8,605 bases of DNA from Opitutus sp. GAS368. Lineage in GTDB: Bacteria > Verrucomicrobiota > Verrucomicrobiia > Opitutales > Opitutaceae. The notes below the pieces were generated by a model that did no database searches, was not told the origin of the DNA, and saw only the letters and a list, made by a program, of their open reading frames with translations. Of this stretch, positions 1 through 5,858 are shown piece by piece. The stretch is taken from assembly GCA_945862035.1 (NCBI GenBank), contig CAMAXB010000122.1, positions 1-8,605 on the forward strand, given 5' to 3'. A program made the position numbers and the translations under genes. Positions within the stretch are counted from its first letter, which is position 1. Every line of letters begins with the position of its first letter.

Positions 1-537
1 GCCCGCCGCATTGGCCCGATCCTTGAGGCCTTCGACAAGGTCAATGTGAACTTCGGCCTCGAGGTGCACCCGACCGAAATCGCCTTCGACAGCGCCACCG
101 CCCAGCGCGCGGTCGCGGCGGTGAAGGGCCATGCGCGCTTCGGCTTCAATTACGACCCGTCCCACCTTGGTTATCAGGGGGTCGACTACGTGAAGTTCAT
201 CCGCCTGCTCGGCGAGCGCATCTTCCACGTCCATGTGAAGGACGCCTGGTGGGGCCACGGCGACGGCACGGTCGGCGTGTTCGGCGGCCATGCAACCTTC
301 GGCGACGCGCGGCGTCACTGGGATTTCCGTTCGCCGGGTCACGGCGATGTGAAGTTCGAGGACGTGATCGTGGCGCTCAACGACGTCGGCTACCGCGGCC
401 CCCTCTCGGTTGAATGGGAGGACGTTCGCATGGACCGGGTCCATGGCGCGACCGAGGCGGCCGCGCTGGTGCGGCGGCTGGATTTCCCCGCGAGCGGGGT
501 GGCGTTCGATGCCGCCTTTGACCGCAAGAACCAGTAA
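1..537 (+). CDS. Sugar phosphate isomerase/epimerase, TIM-barrel (5' end cut by window)
   Basis: This is the C-terminal part of a xylose-isomerase-like (AP endonuclease 2 fold) TIM barrel protein; the frame is open from base 1 and 178 residues are visible, against about 250-350 for whole family members. Visible family features, counted from the window edge, are a Glu in EVHPTE (residue 21), DPSH (52-55), HVHVKD (76-81), the PGHGDV loop, and a late Glu in SVEWED (about 138). The Glu, Asp, His and Glu positions are those that normally bind a divalent metal in this family. Such enzymes interconvert keto and aldo sugars or epimerise them; the substrate cannot be told. An in-frame GTG at 46 exists but lies inside the barrel, so it is not the start. 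The next gene begins 17 bp after the stop, which suggests an operon with the oxidoreductase and ThuA genes. No signal peptide can be judged because the start is missing. Confidence 0.9.
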   Translation, partial: ARRIGPILEAFDKVNVNFGLEVHPTEIAFDSATAQRAVAAVKGHARFGFNYDPSHLGYQGVDYVKFIRLLGERIFHVHVKDAWWGHGDGTVGVFGGHATFGDARRHWDFRSPGHGDVKFEDVIVALNDVGYRGPLSVEWEDVRMDRVHGATEAAALVRRLDFPASGVAFDAAFDRKNQ

Positions 538-554
538 CGCCCTTCCCCCTCCCC

Positions 555-1712
555 ATGAATCGCAAATTTCGCTTTGGCATGATCGGCGGCGGGCGCGGCG
601 CCTTCATTGGCGCGGTGCACCGCATCGCCGCCCTGATGGACGGCAAGGCCGAGCTGGTCGCCGGCGCGTTTTCGTCCGACGCGGCGCGCTCCCAGGCCTC
701 CGGCGCGGACCTCGGGCTTGATCCGGCGCGGGTCTATGGCAGCTACGCCGAGATGGCGAAGGCCGAGGCTGCGCGCCCGGCGGGGGACCGGCTCGACTTT
801 GTCGTGATCGTCACGCCCAACCACCAGCACTTTCCCCCGGCGAAGCTCTTCCTTGAAAAGGGCTTCAATGTGGTCTGCGACAAACCCGTCACCTTCAACC
901 TCGCCGAGGCGAAGAAGCTGCGCGCGGTGGTCCGCAAGTCCGGCAAACTTTTCGTCCTGACCCACAACTACACGGGCAATACGATGGTCAAGCAGGCACG
1001 CACCCTCGTGCGCGAGGGCGCGCTGGGCGAGGTCCGCAAGGTCGTCGCCGAATATTCGCAGGGCTGGCTGAGCACGCTGGTCGAGGGTACGGGCCAGAAG
1101 CAGGCGAGCTGGCGCACCGACCCGAAGCGCAGTGGCGCGGCCGGCTGCATCGGCGACATCGGTACGCATGCGGAGAACCTCGCGCGCTACGTGACCGGGC
1201 TGCACATTGACACGCTGTGCGCGGACCTCACGGCGTTCGTCAAGGGCCGCAAGCTCGATGATGACGGCAACATCCTGCTGCGTTTCAAGGGTGGCGCCAA
1301 GGGCGTGCTGCACGCCTCGCAGATCAGCGTGGGCGAGGAGAATAATCTCAACCTGCGGGTCTATGGCACCAAGGCCGCGATCGAGTGGCGCCAAGAGCAT
1401 CCCAATCAGCTCATCGTGAAGTATCCGGACCGCCCCAGCGAGATCTGGGGCCGTGGCAATGGGTATGTGGGTGCCGAGGCCCGGCGCTTCACCCGCACCC
1501 CGTCGGGCCATCCTGAGGGTTACCTCGAGGCGTTCGGCAACCTTTACCAGGAGCTCTTCCGCGCGCTGGCGGCGGAGGCCGCGGGGGCACCGCGTCCGGC
1601 CGACCTGGATTTGCCGACGATTGAGGATGGCGTTGAGGGCATGGCCTTCATCGAGACCGTCGTGAAGTCCTCCCGCCTGGGCGCCCGCTGGGTCAAGCTG
1701 GCCAAAGCCTGA
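555..1712 (+). CDS. Gfo/Idh/MocA family NAD(P)-dependent oxidoreductase
   Basis: A 385-residue protein of normal length for the family, predicted to oxidise or reduce a sugar, inositol or glycoside hydroxyl with NAD(P) in the cytoplasm. The N-terminal Rossmann fold shows the dinucleotide loop GGGRGAFIG (11-19), then VTPNHQH (86-92) and DKP (109-111), a variant of the family EKP motif whose Lys110 is the usual catalytic lysine. The C-terminal half has WRTDP (186-190) and GDIGTHAEN (200-208), which supplies the Asp and His typical of the active site. No signal peptide or twin-arginine leader is visible. The ATG at 555 sits directly before the Rossmann strand, so the start is convincing, yet the 15 bases upstream are almost all C and T with no Shine-Dalgarno site. 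It lies between the epimerase (17 bp gap) and ThuA (59 bp gap) genes, a grouping typical of sugar or keto-glycoside breakdown. The exact substrate is unknown. Confidence 0.93.
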   Translation: MNRKFRFGMIGGGRGAFIGAVHRIAALMDGKAELVAGAFSSDAARSQASGADLGLDPARVYGSYAEMAKAEAARPAGDRLDFVVIVTPNHQHFPPAKLFLEKGFNVVCDKPVTFNLAEAKKLRAVVRKSGKLFVLTHNYTGNTMVKQARTLVREGALGEVRKVVAEYSQGWLSTLVEGTGQKQASWRTDPKRSGAAGCIGDIGTHAENLARYVTGLHIDTLCADLTAFVKGRKLDDDGNILLRFKGGAKGVLHASQISVGEENNLNLRVYGTKAAIEWRQEHPNQLIVKYPDRPSEIWGRGNGYVGAEARRFTRTPSGHPEGYLEAFGNLYQELFRALAAEAAGAPRPADLDLPTIEDGVEGMAFIETVVKSSRLGARWVKLAKA

Positions 1713-1771
1713 GTTCCCCGCGGCGGCCTGACGGCGGGCCCCAACCCCTTCCGCACCCCCCTCCATTCCCC

Positions 1772-2665
1772 ATGAAGTCGCTCCTGATCCTGTTATTTGC
1801 CGCCGGTCTCACCGGCACCGCGCTGGCCGCCTCGGCGCCCAAGCGCGTCCTGCTTGTGACCACCACGACCGGATTCCGCCACTCGTCGATTCCGGTCGGC
1901 GAGCAGGTGCTGCGCGAACTTGCGGCGAAGAGCGGAGAGTTCGCGATTATCTCGACCTCGGAGAGCCCTGATTACCCGACCTATCCTGAGCCGGGCAAGC
2001 AGGGGGGCACCGGGCCGGCGCTGGATGCCCAGGTGGGTAAAGTGCTGGCTCCGCTCATGAGCGTCGAGGCGCTGAAGACCTATGATGCGATCGTGTTCCT
2101 GAGCACGGTGGGCCAGCTGCCGTTGCCCGATATGGACGCCTTCTTTGCCTGGGTGGAGGGGGGCGGTGCGGTCATCGGGATCCATGCGGCGACCGACTCG
2201 CTGCACGGCACGCCGCGCTACGCCCGCATGATGGGTGGGGCGTTCGACTTCCATGGCAAGCAGGCGGTGGGCGAGGTCGTGACGATGGATCCCGGGCACG
2301 CGGGCGCGATGGGTTGGGGTGCGACGCGCTCCCTTCACGAGGAATTTTATATTTTCAAGCTCTATGACCGCAGCCGGGTGCGTTCGGTGCTCAGCATGAA
2401 CCGTCGGCCCGACGATGGTCGCGGCGAGGCCGGGGCGGCCGGGCATTTTCCGGTGTCATGGGCGCGCAGCGAGGGCAAGGGCCGGATCTTCTACACGGCG
2501 CTTGGCCATCGGGAGGACGTGTGGGATCCGGTGGCGATGCCGCCGGGCGCCAAGGAGCGGATGAACTCGCCCGAGGTTGCGCTGGCATTCCAGACGCATC
2601 TGTTGGGGGGCATCCGGTGGGCGCTGGGCCTCGCGCCCGGCGAAAGTATCCCGCAGCCGCAGTGA
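1772..2665 (+). CDS. ThuA-domain protein with signal peptide
   Basis: A 297-residue protein that is one exported ThuA domain. ThuA has a class I glutamine amidotransferase-like fold and is named for trehalose utilisation, where it works beside a Gfo/Idh/MocA enzyme; its reaction here is not known. Residues 1-19 look like a Sec signal peptide (MK, a hydrophobic core, then ALA before Ala20). The mature part starts with KRVLLVTTTTGFRHSSIP (24-41), followed by YDAIVFLS (104-111), GGGAVIGIHAATDS (130-143), EEFYIF (190-195) and the C-terminal block from PVSW (227) to ALGHRED (243-249), all characteristic of the family. The start ATG is supported by the signal peptide that follows at once. The 59-bp gap upstream is C/T-rich near the ATG and shows no Shine-Dalgarno site or terminator. 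The gene is probably the last of the sugar operon and converges on the kinase gene with 13 bp between stop codons. Confidence 0.93.
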   Translation: MKSLLILLFAAGLTGTALAASAPKRVLLVTTTTGFRHSSIPVGEQVLRELAAKSGEFAIISTSESPDYPTYPEPGKQGGTGPALDAQVGKVLAPLMSVEALKTYDAIVFLSTVGQLPLPDMDAFFAWVEGGGAVIGIHAATDSLHGTPRYARMMGGAFDFHGKQAVGEVVTMDPGHAGAMGWGATRSLHEEFYIFKLYDRSRVRSVLSMNRRPDDGRGEAGAAGHFPVSWARSEGKGRIFYTALGHREDVWDPVAMPPGAKERMNSPEVALAFQTHLLGGIRWALGLAPGESIPQPQ

Positions 2666-2678
2666 ACGCGGCCTCGCG

Positions 2679-4115
2679 CTAGACGGCGGCGGCGGTGGCC
2701 ACCGGCCCCGCCCCGCCCTTGGGTAGGATCAGACTGAAGCGGCTTCCGCCTTCGTCGGCGCGTTCGTAGAGCAGCGCGCCACCGAGGACCCGCATGTAGA
2801 CCTTGGTGATGGAGAGGCCGAGTCCGAACCCGGGGCGCGCCTTGTCCCCGCCGTGACCCGCGCGGAAGAATCGCTCCGCCAACCGAGCGCGGTGTTCGGA
2901 CGGGATGCCCGGCCCCTGATCCACGACCTCGATGCGGTGCTGCGCGCCCTCGTCGCGGAGGGTGATGCGGACCGTGGCACCGTCCGGGCTGTACTTCAGG
3001 GCATTGTCGATGAGGTTGCGCAGGGCCTGCTGGAGCAGCACGGGATCCGTGACCGTGGTGGCGGGGGCTGCCACCCACTCGAGGCGTTGCCCGCGGGCTT
3101 CGGCGAGGATGGCGAGTTCCGCGGCACAGTTGCCCACCAGCTCATCGAGACGGACGGGTTGGCGGTGGTCGATGCGACCGCTGCTCTCCGCGCCGGCCAG
3201 TTCCAGCAGCCGGTGTACGAGGGCTTGGATCCGATGTTCCTCCTCGAGCATGCTGCCGATGAGGTCCCGATACTCGGGGGCCGTGCGTTCGCGTAGCAGG
3301 CCGACCTCGCCGACCGTGCGCAGGGAGGTCAGCGGGCGGCGCAGCTCGTGCGCGGCATCGCCCACGAAGCGATCCAAGTCGCGGAAGGCGCTTTCGAGGC
3401 GGTCGAGCGTGAGATTGAAGACGGTCGCGAGCCGCCCCAGTTCGTCGTGCGGATTCGCCACCGGCAAGCGGCGCCCGAGGTCGCTCGCACTGATCTGGGC
3501 GGCCTCGGAAACCATCACGTCGAGCGGTTTCAGCCAGCGCCGGGTGAGCGCGTAGCCGCCAATGACCAGCGCGGAGACCACGGCGGGCAGGGCAATGACA
3601 ATGATGCCGAGCAATGCGCTGAGGGTGTCCTGCACCGGCGTGTGGATGTGAAAGACCCGCAACATCCAGCCCTCGGGCAGGCCGGGGTAGGCGTAGGGCA
3701 GGGACAGGGTCCGCACGCTGATGGCCGGATTGAGGGGCAGGATGCCGACGGATTCCCGACCAGGGAGGGGCGGCGTGCGCAGGCTGGCGGCGGTCTCGTC
3801 CCCCAGCGACGAGGCGCGGTGGGCGAGACGGCCCTCCTCGTTCCACAACTCGAACCAAGGCAGAGGGTGACTCCACGGCGTGGCCGGCGTGAGGGGGCGA
3901 CCCTCCCAGAGAACTGCGCCGGCGCTGGAGATGGTCAGCCGGTCGCGGATGACAGCAAGGTCCCGCCTCAGCTGATGGTCGATCGGAAGGGCGAGGGAAC
4001 TGGCGACGTAGAGATAGATCGTGGCGCTGAAGGCCACGAGCAGCAGGGTGCCGCCGCTCGCGTACCAGGCGGCGAGGCGGAAGCGCAGCGAGCGCCTTTG
4101 CCACCAACCGATCAC
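2679..4115 (-). CDS. Membrane sensor histidine kinase, HAMP-HisKA-HATPase
   Basis: A 478-residue sensor kinase that should phosphorylate the response regulator encoded just before it. Order: transmembrane helix about 15-40, an extracytoplasmic sensor of about 115 residues (44-160) that I cannot assign to a family, a second helix about 164-190, HAMP about 190-245, HisKA with phosphoacceptor His256 in AHELRRPL, then the ATPase domain with N-box NLIDNALKYSPDG (367-379), DQGPGIP (399-405), FF (416-417) and GFGLGL (429-434). All ATP-binding boxes are intact. The residue four places after His256 is Arg260, where the family normally has Thr or Asn needed for phosphatase activity. The start is GTG at 4115, overlapping the regulator stop by 4 bp and preceded at 4 nt by GGAGAGG, so translation is probably coupled. 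The layout resembles CusS/CopS-type metal sensors, but the ligand is a guess. Its stop lies 13 bp from the convergent ThuA gene. Confidence 0.95.
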   Translation of the reverse strand: MIGWWQRRSLRFRLAAWYASGGTLLLVAFSATIYLYVASSLALPIDHQLRRDLAVIRDRLTISSAGAVLWEGRPLTPATPWSHPLPWFELWNEEGRLAHRASSLGDETAASLRTPPLPGRESVGILPLNPAISVRTLSLPYAYPGLPEGWMLRVFHIHTPVQDTLSALLGIIVIALPAVVSALVIGGYALTRRWLKPLDVMVSEAAQISASDLGRRLPVANPHDELGRLATVFNLTLDRLESAFRDLDRFVGDAAHELRRPLTSLRTVGEVGLLRERTAPEYRDLIGSMLEEEHRIQALVHRLLELAGAESSGRIDHRQPVRLDELVGNCAAELAILAEARGQRLEWVAAPATTVTDPVLLQQALRNLIDNALKYSPDGATVRITLRDEGAQHRIEVVDQGPGIPSEHRARLAERFFRAGHGGDKARPGFGLGLSITKVYMRVLGGALLYERADEGGSRFSLILPKGGAGPVATAAAV

Positions 4116-4831
4116 GAAACCTCTCCGCCGAGGCGGTAGCCGAGTCCGCGGAGGGTGTGGATGAACTTTTCATCGCCCTCCCGGTCCACCTTGCGGCGCA
4201 GGCGCATCATCTGCACGTCGATCACATTATCGAGGGACGAGAATCGATGGAGCTGGCGCCAGACGTCGCGCTCCAGCATCTCGCGCGTGACGACCTGGCC
4301 TTGGTAGCGCAACAGATACTCCAGCACATCCACCTCGCGTGGGGTCAGCGGGATCTCCGTACCGCCGCGAAAGGCCACGCGAGCGCGCGAGTCGAGCCGG
4401 AGGTCGGCGTAGGCCAGGATGTGTCCGGTGGAGAGCGCGGTGCGGCGCAAAAGGGCCCGGCAGCGGGCCATGACCTCGGCAAAGGCAAAGGGCTTGGCCA
4501 CGTAGTCATCGGCTCCGCCCTCAAGGCCTGAGACGCGGTCATCCAGTCCGGACCGGCCGGTCAGCATCAGCACGGGGACCTGCGCCCCGCGCTCGCGGAG
4601 GTGGCGGAGCACGCTGAACCCGTCGCGTCCGGGCAACGTCCAATCCAGAACCACCAAATCGAAGGGGAGGCGATCAATGAGACTGACCGCCTCGTCGCCG
4701 TCAGCGGCGCTGGCGACAGACCACGCCTCCTCGCGCATGCCTTCAGTGAGGGACTGGAGGGTCTTGGGCTCGTCGTCGACGACGAGAATCTGCGGGGTAT
4801 GGTGCGTGGCCGGGTGAGTGGGGGTAGTCAC
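4112..4831 (-). CDS. OmpR-family response regulator
   Basis: A DNA-binding response regulator, 239 residues from the GTG at 4831. The receiver domain begins at ILVVDDEP (15-22; acidic pair Asp19 and Asp20) and has phosphoacceptor Asp63 in LDWTLPG, Thr91 and Lys113 in the KPF motif, so all key residues are present. The C-terminal winged helix runs from about residue 150, with LTPREVDVLEYLL, VTREMLERDVW, NVIDVQMMRLRRKVD and IHTLRGLGYRL. The last two blocks resemble CopR/CusR-type regulators, which hints at metal or envelope stress sensing but does not prove it. The frame stays open upstream to an alternative start at 4954, but that would add 41 residues rich in Pro, Ser and Arg with no family counterpart; GTG at 4831 gives the usual length. 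The bases before it are C/T-rich without a Shine-Dalgarno site. It is the first gene of a two-gene operon with the kinase. Confidence 0.94.
   Translation of the reverse strand: MTTPTHPATHHTPQILVVDDEPKTLQSLTEGMREEAWSVASAADGDEAVSLIDRLPFDLVVLDWTLPGRDGFSVLRHLRERGAQVPVLMLTGRSGLDDRVSGLEGGADDYVAKPFAFAEVMARCRALLRRTALSTGHILAYADLRLDSRARVAFRGGTEIPLTPREVDVLEYLLRYQGQVVTREMLERDVWRQLHRFSSLDNVIDVQMMRLRRKVDREGDEKFIHTLRGLGYRLGGEVS
4120..4126 (-). promoter_or_regulatory. Ribosome binding site of the histidine kinase
   Basis: On the minus strand GGAGAGG lies 4 nt before the GTG at 4115, inside the last codons of the response regulator. It supports that start and translational coupling. It is the best-placed Shine-Dalgarno sequence in the window. 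Confidence 0.65.
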
Positions 4832-5164
4832 GGCGGGGTAAGAACGAGCGCTGGACGGCGGAGACCGACGAGGGGCGGAACAGAACCGGTCAATCGCGGG
4901 CGAGGGGCCGGAGGGAACGCTGAAACCGGAGTGCAGGCCGGCTGGCGGTGGCAAACAGCGGGACTAACGGGTGGGGAGGGCGCGGAGGGTCCGAAACACG
5001 CAAAGCAGGGGTGACCAACGAAACGAACGGGGTAGGTTGGAAGGGTGTGACGGGCTCGGGCGCAGCCGTCAACCGCGCACCCAACAGGACGGTAAGAAAA
5101 GCCGGAGAAGCGGCAGGAAACACCGGCCGGACTTTGGTGGAGGGGGTGCAGGAAACGGGCTGGG

Positions 5165-5186
5165 TTCACTCTCGCCAGAGGGTGAA
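5165..5186. other. Short perfect hairpin
   Basis: TTCACTCTC and GAGGGTGAA pair over 9 positions (eight Watson-Crick, one G-U on the plus-strand RNA) around the loop GCCA. No T-run follows on either strand, so it is not an intrinsic terminator by itself. It could be part of an RNA leader or a small RNA; nothing in the sequence decides this. Confidence 0.45.
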
Positions 5187-5224
5187 GTCGGTCCTCACGG
5201 GCGGGAAGTCGGAAGCGTGCATTC

Positions 5225-5259
5225 GGCCCCCGTTCGCGAGGGCGGGGCCTTTGCGTTTT
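5225..5259 (+). terminator. Terminator-like hairpin, plus-strand direction
   Basis: GGCCCC (5225-5230) pairs with GGGGCC (5244-5249) as a 6-bp all-GC stem around a 13-nt loop, followed at once by TTTGCGTTTT. This is the form of a rho-independent terminator reading on the plus strand. No plus-strand gene is recognised upstream: the nearest genes on both sides lie on the minus strand. On the minus strand the T-rich side precedes the stem, so it would not end the split-barrel transcript in the usual way. Confidence 0.45.
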
Positions 5260-5331
5260 CCTCCATCCGTCCCATCGGTCCCATAGGACCCATCGGTCTC
5301 ATGGGACTGATAGGACGGATGGGACCAATGT
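5260..5331. repeat. Eight-unit 9-nt repeat array forming a long hairpin
   Basis: From 5260 the sequence follows a 9-nt period for eight units, with the clearest copies GTCCCATCG (5269), GTCCCATAG (5278), GACCCATCG (5287) and GTCTCATGG (5296); later units drift to GACTGATAG (5305), GACGGATGG (5314) and GACCAATGT (5323). The first half carries GTCCCAT and the second ATGGGAC, so the array is also an inverted repeat: 5263-5285 pairs with 5300-5322 over 23 positions (20 Watson-Crick, one G-U, two mismatches) with a 14-nt loop. It starts 14 bp past the stop of the minus-strand split-barrel gene. No T-run follows on either strand, so it fits an intergenic repeat or mRNA 3'-end structure better than a classic terminator. 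Confidence 0.85.
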
Positions 5332-5345
5332 TCGCGGTGGCGGGC

Positions 5346-5792
5346 CTAGGCCAGGGGAACCTCGTGGTACTCGATGGCCCACTCGCGCATGAAGCGCACG
5401 CGCACCGGGACGATGCGGTAGATGATGAGGGCGGGATTGTCGGGTGTCCCCAGGTAACGGCGGAGGAGGGGATTGGCTTCCCAGATTTCTGCGAGCAGGG
5501 TCCGATCGGTCACGACTTCGGCGCGTCCGGTGATGCGCACCTGGTCGTGGTGCTCGTCGAGATAGCAAAGCTCCACCTTGGGGTTGGCGGCGATCTCGGC
5601 GGTTTTGTGGTAGCTCCTCAGATTGGCGACATAGGCGGTGAAGCCGTCGGTGCGCACCGGGGAGACCGGGCGGAGGCGCGGTTGGTCACCATCGAGGGAG
5701 GCAAGCTGGGGGAACCGGGCGTTGCGCATCACGGCCTGCGCGAGGGTGGGAAGTTGGATCGGGTCGATCGGGCTGGGGGTGGGGGCGGCCAT
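5346..5792 (-). CDS. Pyridoxamine 5'-phosphate oxidase-like FMN-binding split-barrel protein
   Basis: A 148-residue single-domain protein of the PNPOx-like split-barrel group, close in pattern to general stress protein 26-type proteins. Visible features: an N-terminal helix leading to ARFPQLASLDGDQPRLRPV (25-43), SYHKTAEIAANPKVELCYLD (60-79) and the RITGRAEVV strand, with a late LIIYRIVPVRVRFM strand. The family binds FMN, F420 or heme; the cofactor and substrate here are unknown, and true pyridoxamine phosphate oxidase is longer, so vitamin B6 synthesis should not be assumed. The start ATG at 5792 is followed by a Pro-rich stretch before the domain. No Shine-Dalgarno site is seen; the bases just upstream (CAACTATTGATC on the minus strand) are unusually AT-rich for the window and could hold a -10 element for a short-leader or leaderless mRNA. 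The gene diverges from the DedA-type gene across 66 bp and is followed by the 9-nt array. Confidence 0.88.
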   Translation of the reverse strand: MAAPTPSPIDPIQLPTLAQAVMRNARFPQLASLDGDQPRLRPVSPVRTDGFTAYVANLRSYHKTAEIAANPKVELCYLDEHHDQVRITGRAEVVTDRTLLAEIWEANPLLRRYLGTPDNPALIIYRIVPVRVRFMREWAIEYHEVPLA

Positions 5793-5805
5793 GACCGATC
5801 AATAG

Positions 5806-5836
5806 TTGTCGCGCTGGCCCGGAGCCATTCCATACT
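5806..5836 (+). promoter_or_regulatory. Weak promoter candidate for the DedA-type gene
   Basis: In the 66-bp divergent spacer, TTGTCG (5806-5811) and CATACT (5831-5836) each match 4 of 6 consensus bases, with a 19-bp spacer that is longer than ideal. They lie 22 bp before the ATG at 5859. A promoter must be near here because the gene is divergently placed, but this exact pair is only a candidate. Confidence 0.22.
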
Positions 5837-5858
5837 TGGAGGCGCTCTTCCCCGCCGC

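Larger units (their letters stand above)
4832..5345. other. Non-coding region with hairpins and 9-nt array
   Basis: About 514 bp between the response regulator and the split-barrel gene. I see no convincing gene. The plus strand is clearly purine-rich over about 4832-5160, and short open frames on both strands lack family motifs and have the wrong codon character (low GC at third positions compared with the neighbours, or repeat-derived residues). The region should hold the promoter of the regulator-kinase operon, but I find no good -35/-10 pair; only a TTGACC at 4893-4888 on the minus strand, without a matching -10. The right half holds three structured elements, listed separately: a hairpin at 5165-5186, a terminator-like hairpin at 5225-5259 and the 9-nt array at 5260-5331. 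Confidence 0.6.

Noticed and set aside
390..1766. 458-codon open frame on the minus strand opposite the epimerase end and the oxidoreductase
   Set aside because: It lies antisense to two genes with clear family motifs and has low-complexity Arg/Ala/Gly-rich composition with no motif; long antisense frames are expected in GC-rich coding DNA.
3348..4139. 263-codon plus-strand frame opposite the histidine kinase
   Set aside because: It is antisense to an intact kinase with all boxes present and has Gly/Arg/Gln-rich low-complexity composition.
4890..5123. 77-codon minus-strand frame with a signal-peptide-like start (FLTVLLGARLTAA)
   Set aside because: Third codon positions are not GC-rich as in the real genes here, the rest is Pro/Arg-rich without a motif, and there is no ribosome binding site. 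Conservation in relatives would be needed to revive it.
4948..5286. 112-codon plus-strand frame across the non-coding region
   Set aside because: It has no motif, has skewed Gly/Arg/Lys content from purine-rich DNA, and runs through both the terminator-like hairpin and the repeat array.
4971..5858. Long in-frame extension upstream of the DedA-type gene, suggesting a 510-residue fusion protein
   Set aside because: The extension is antisense to the split-barrel gene and translates the 9-nt array into Ile-Gly-Pro repeats; the membrane protein starts naturally at 5859 with its first helix.
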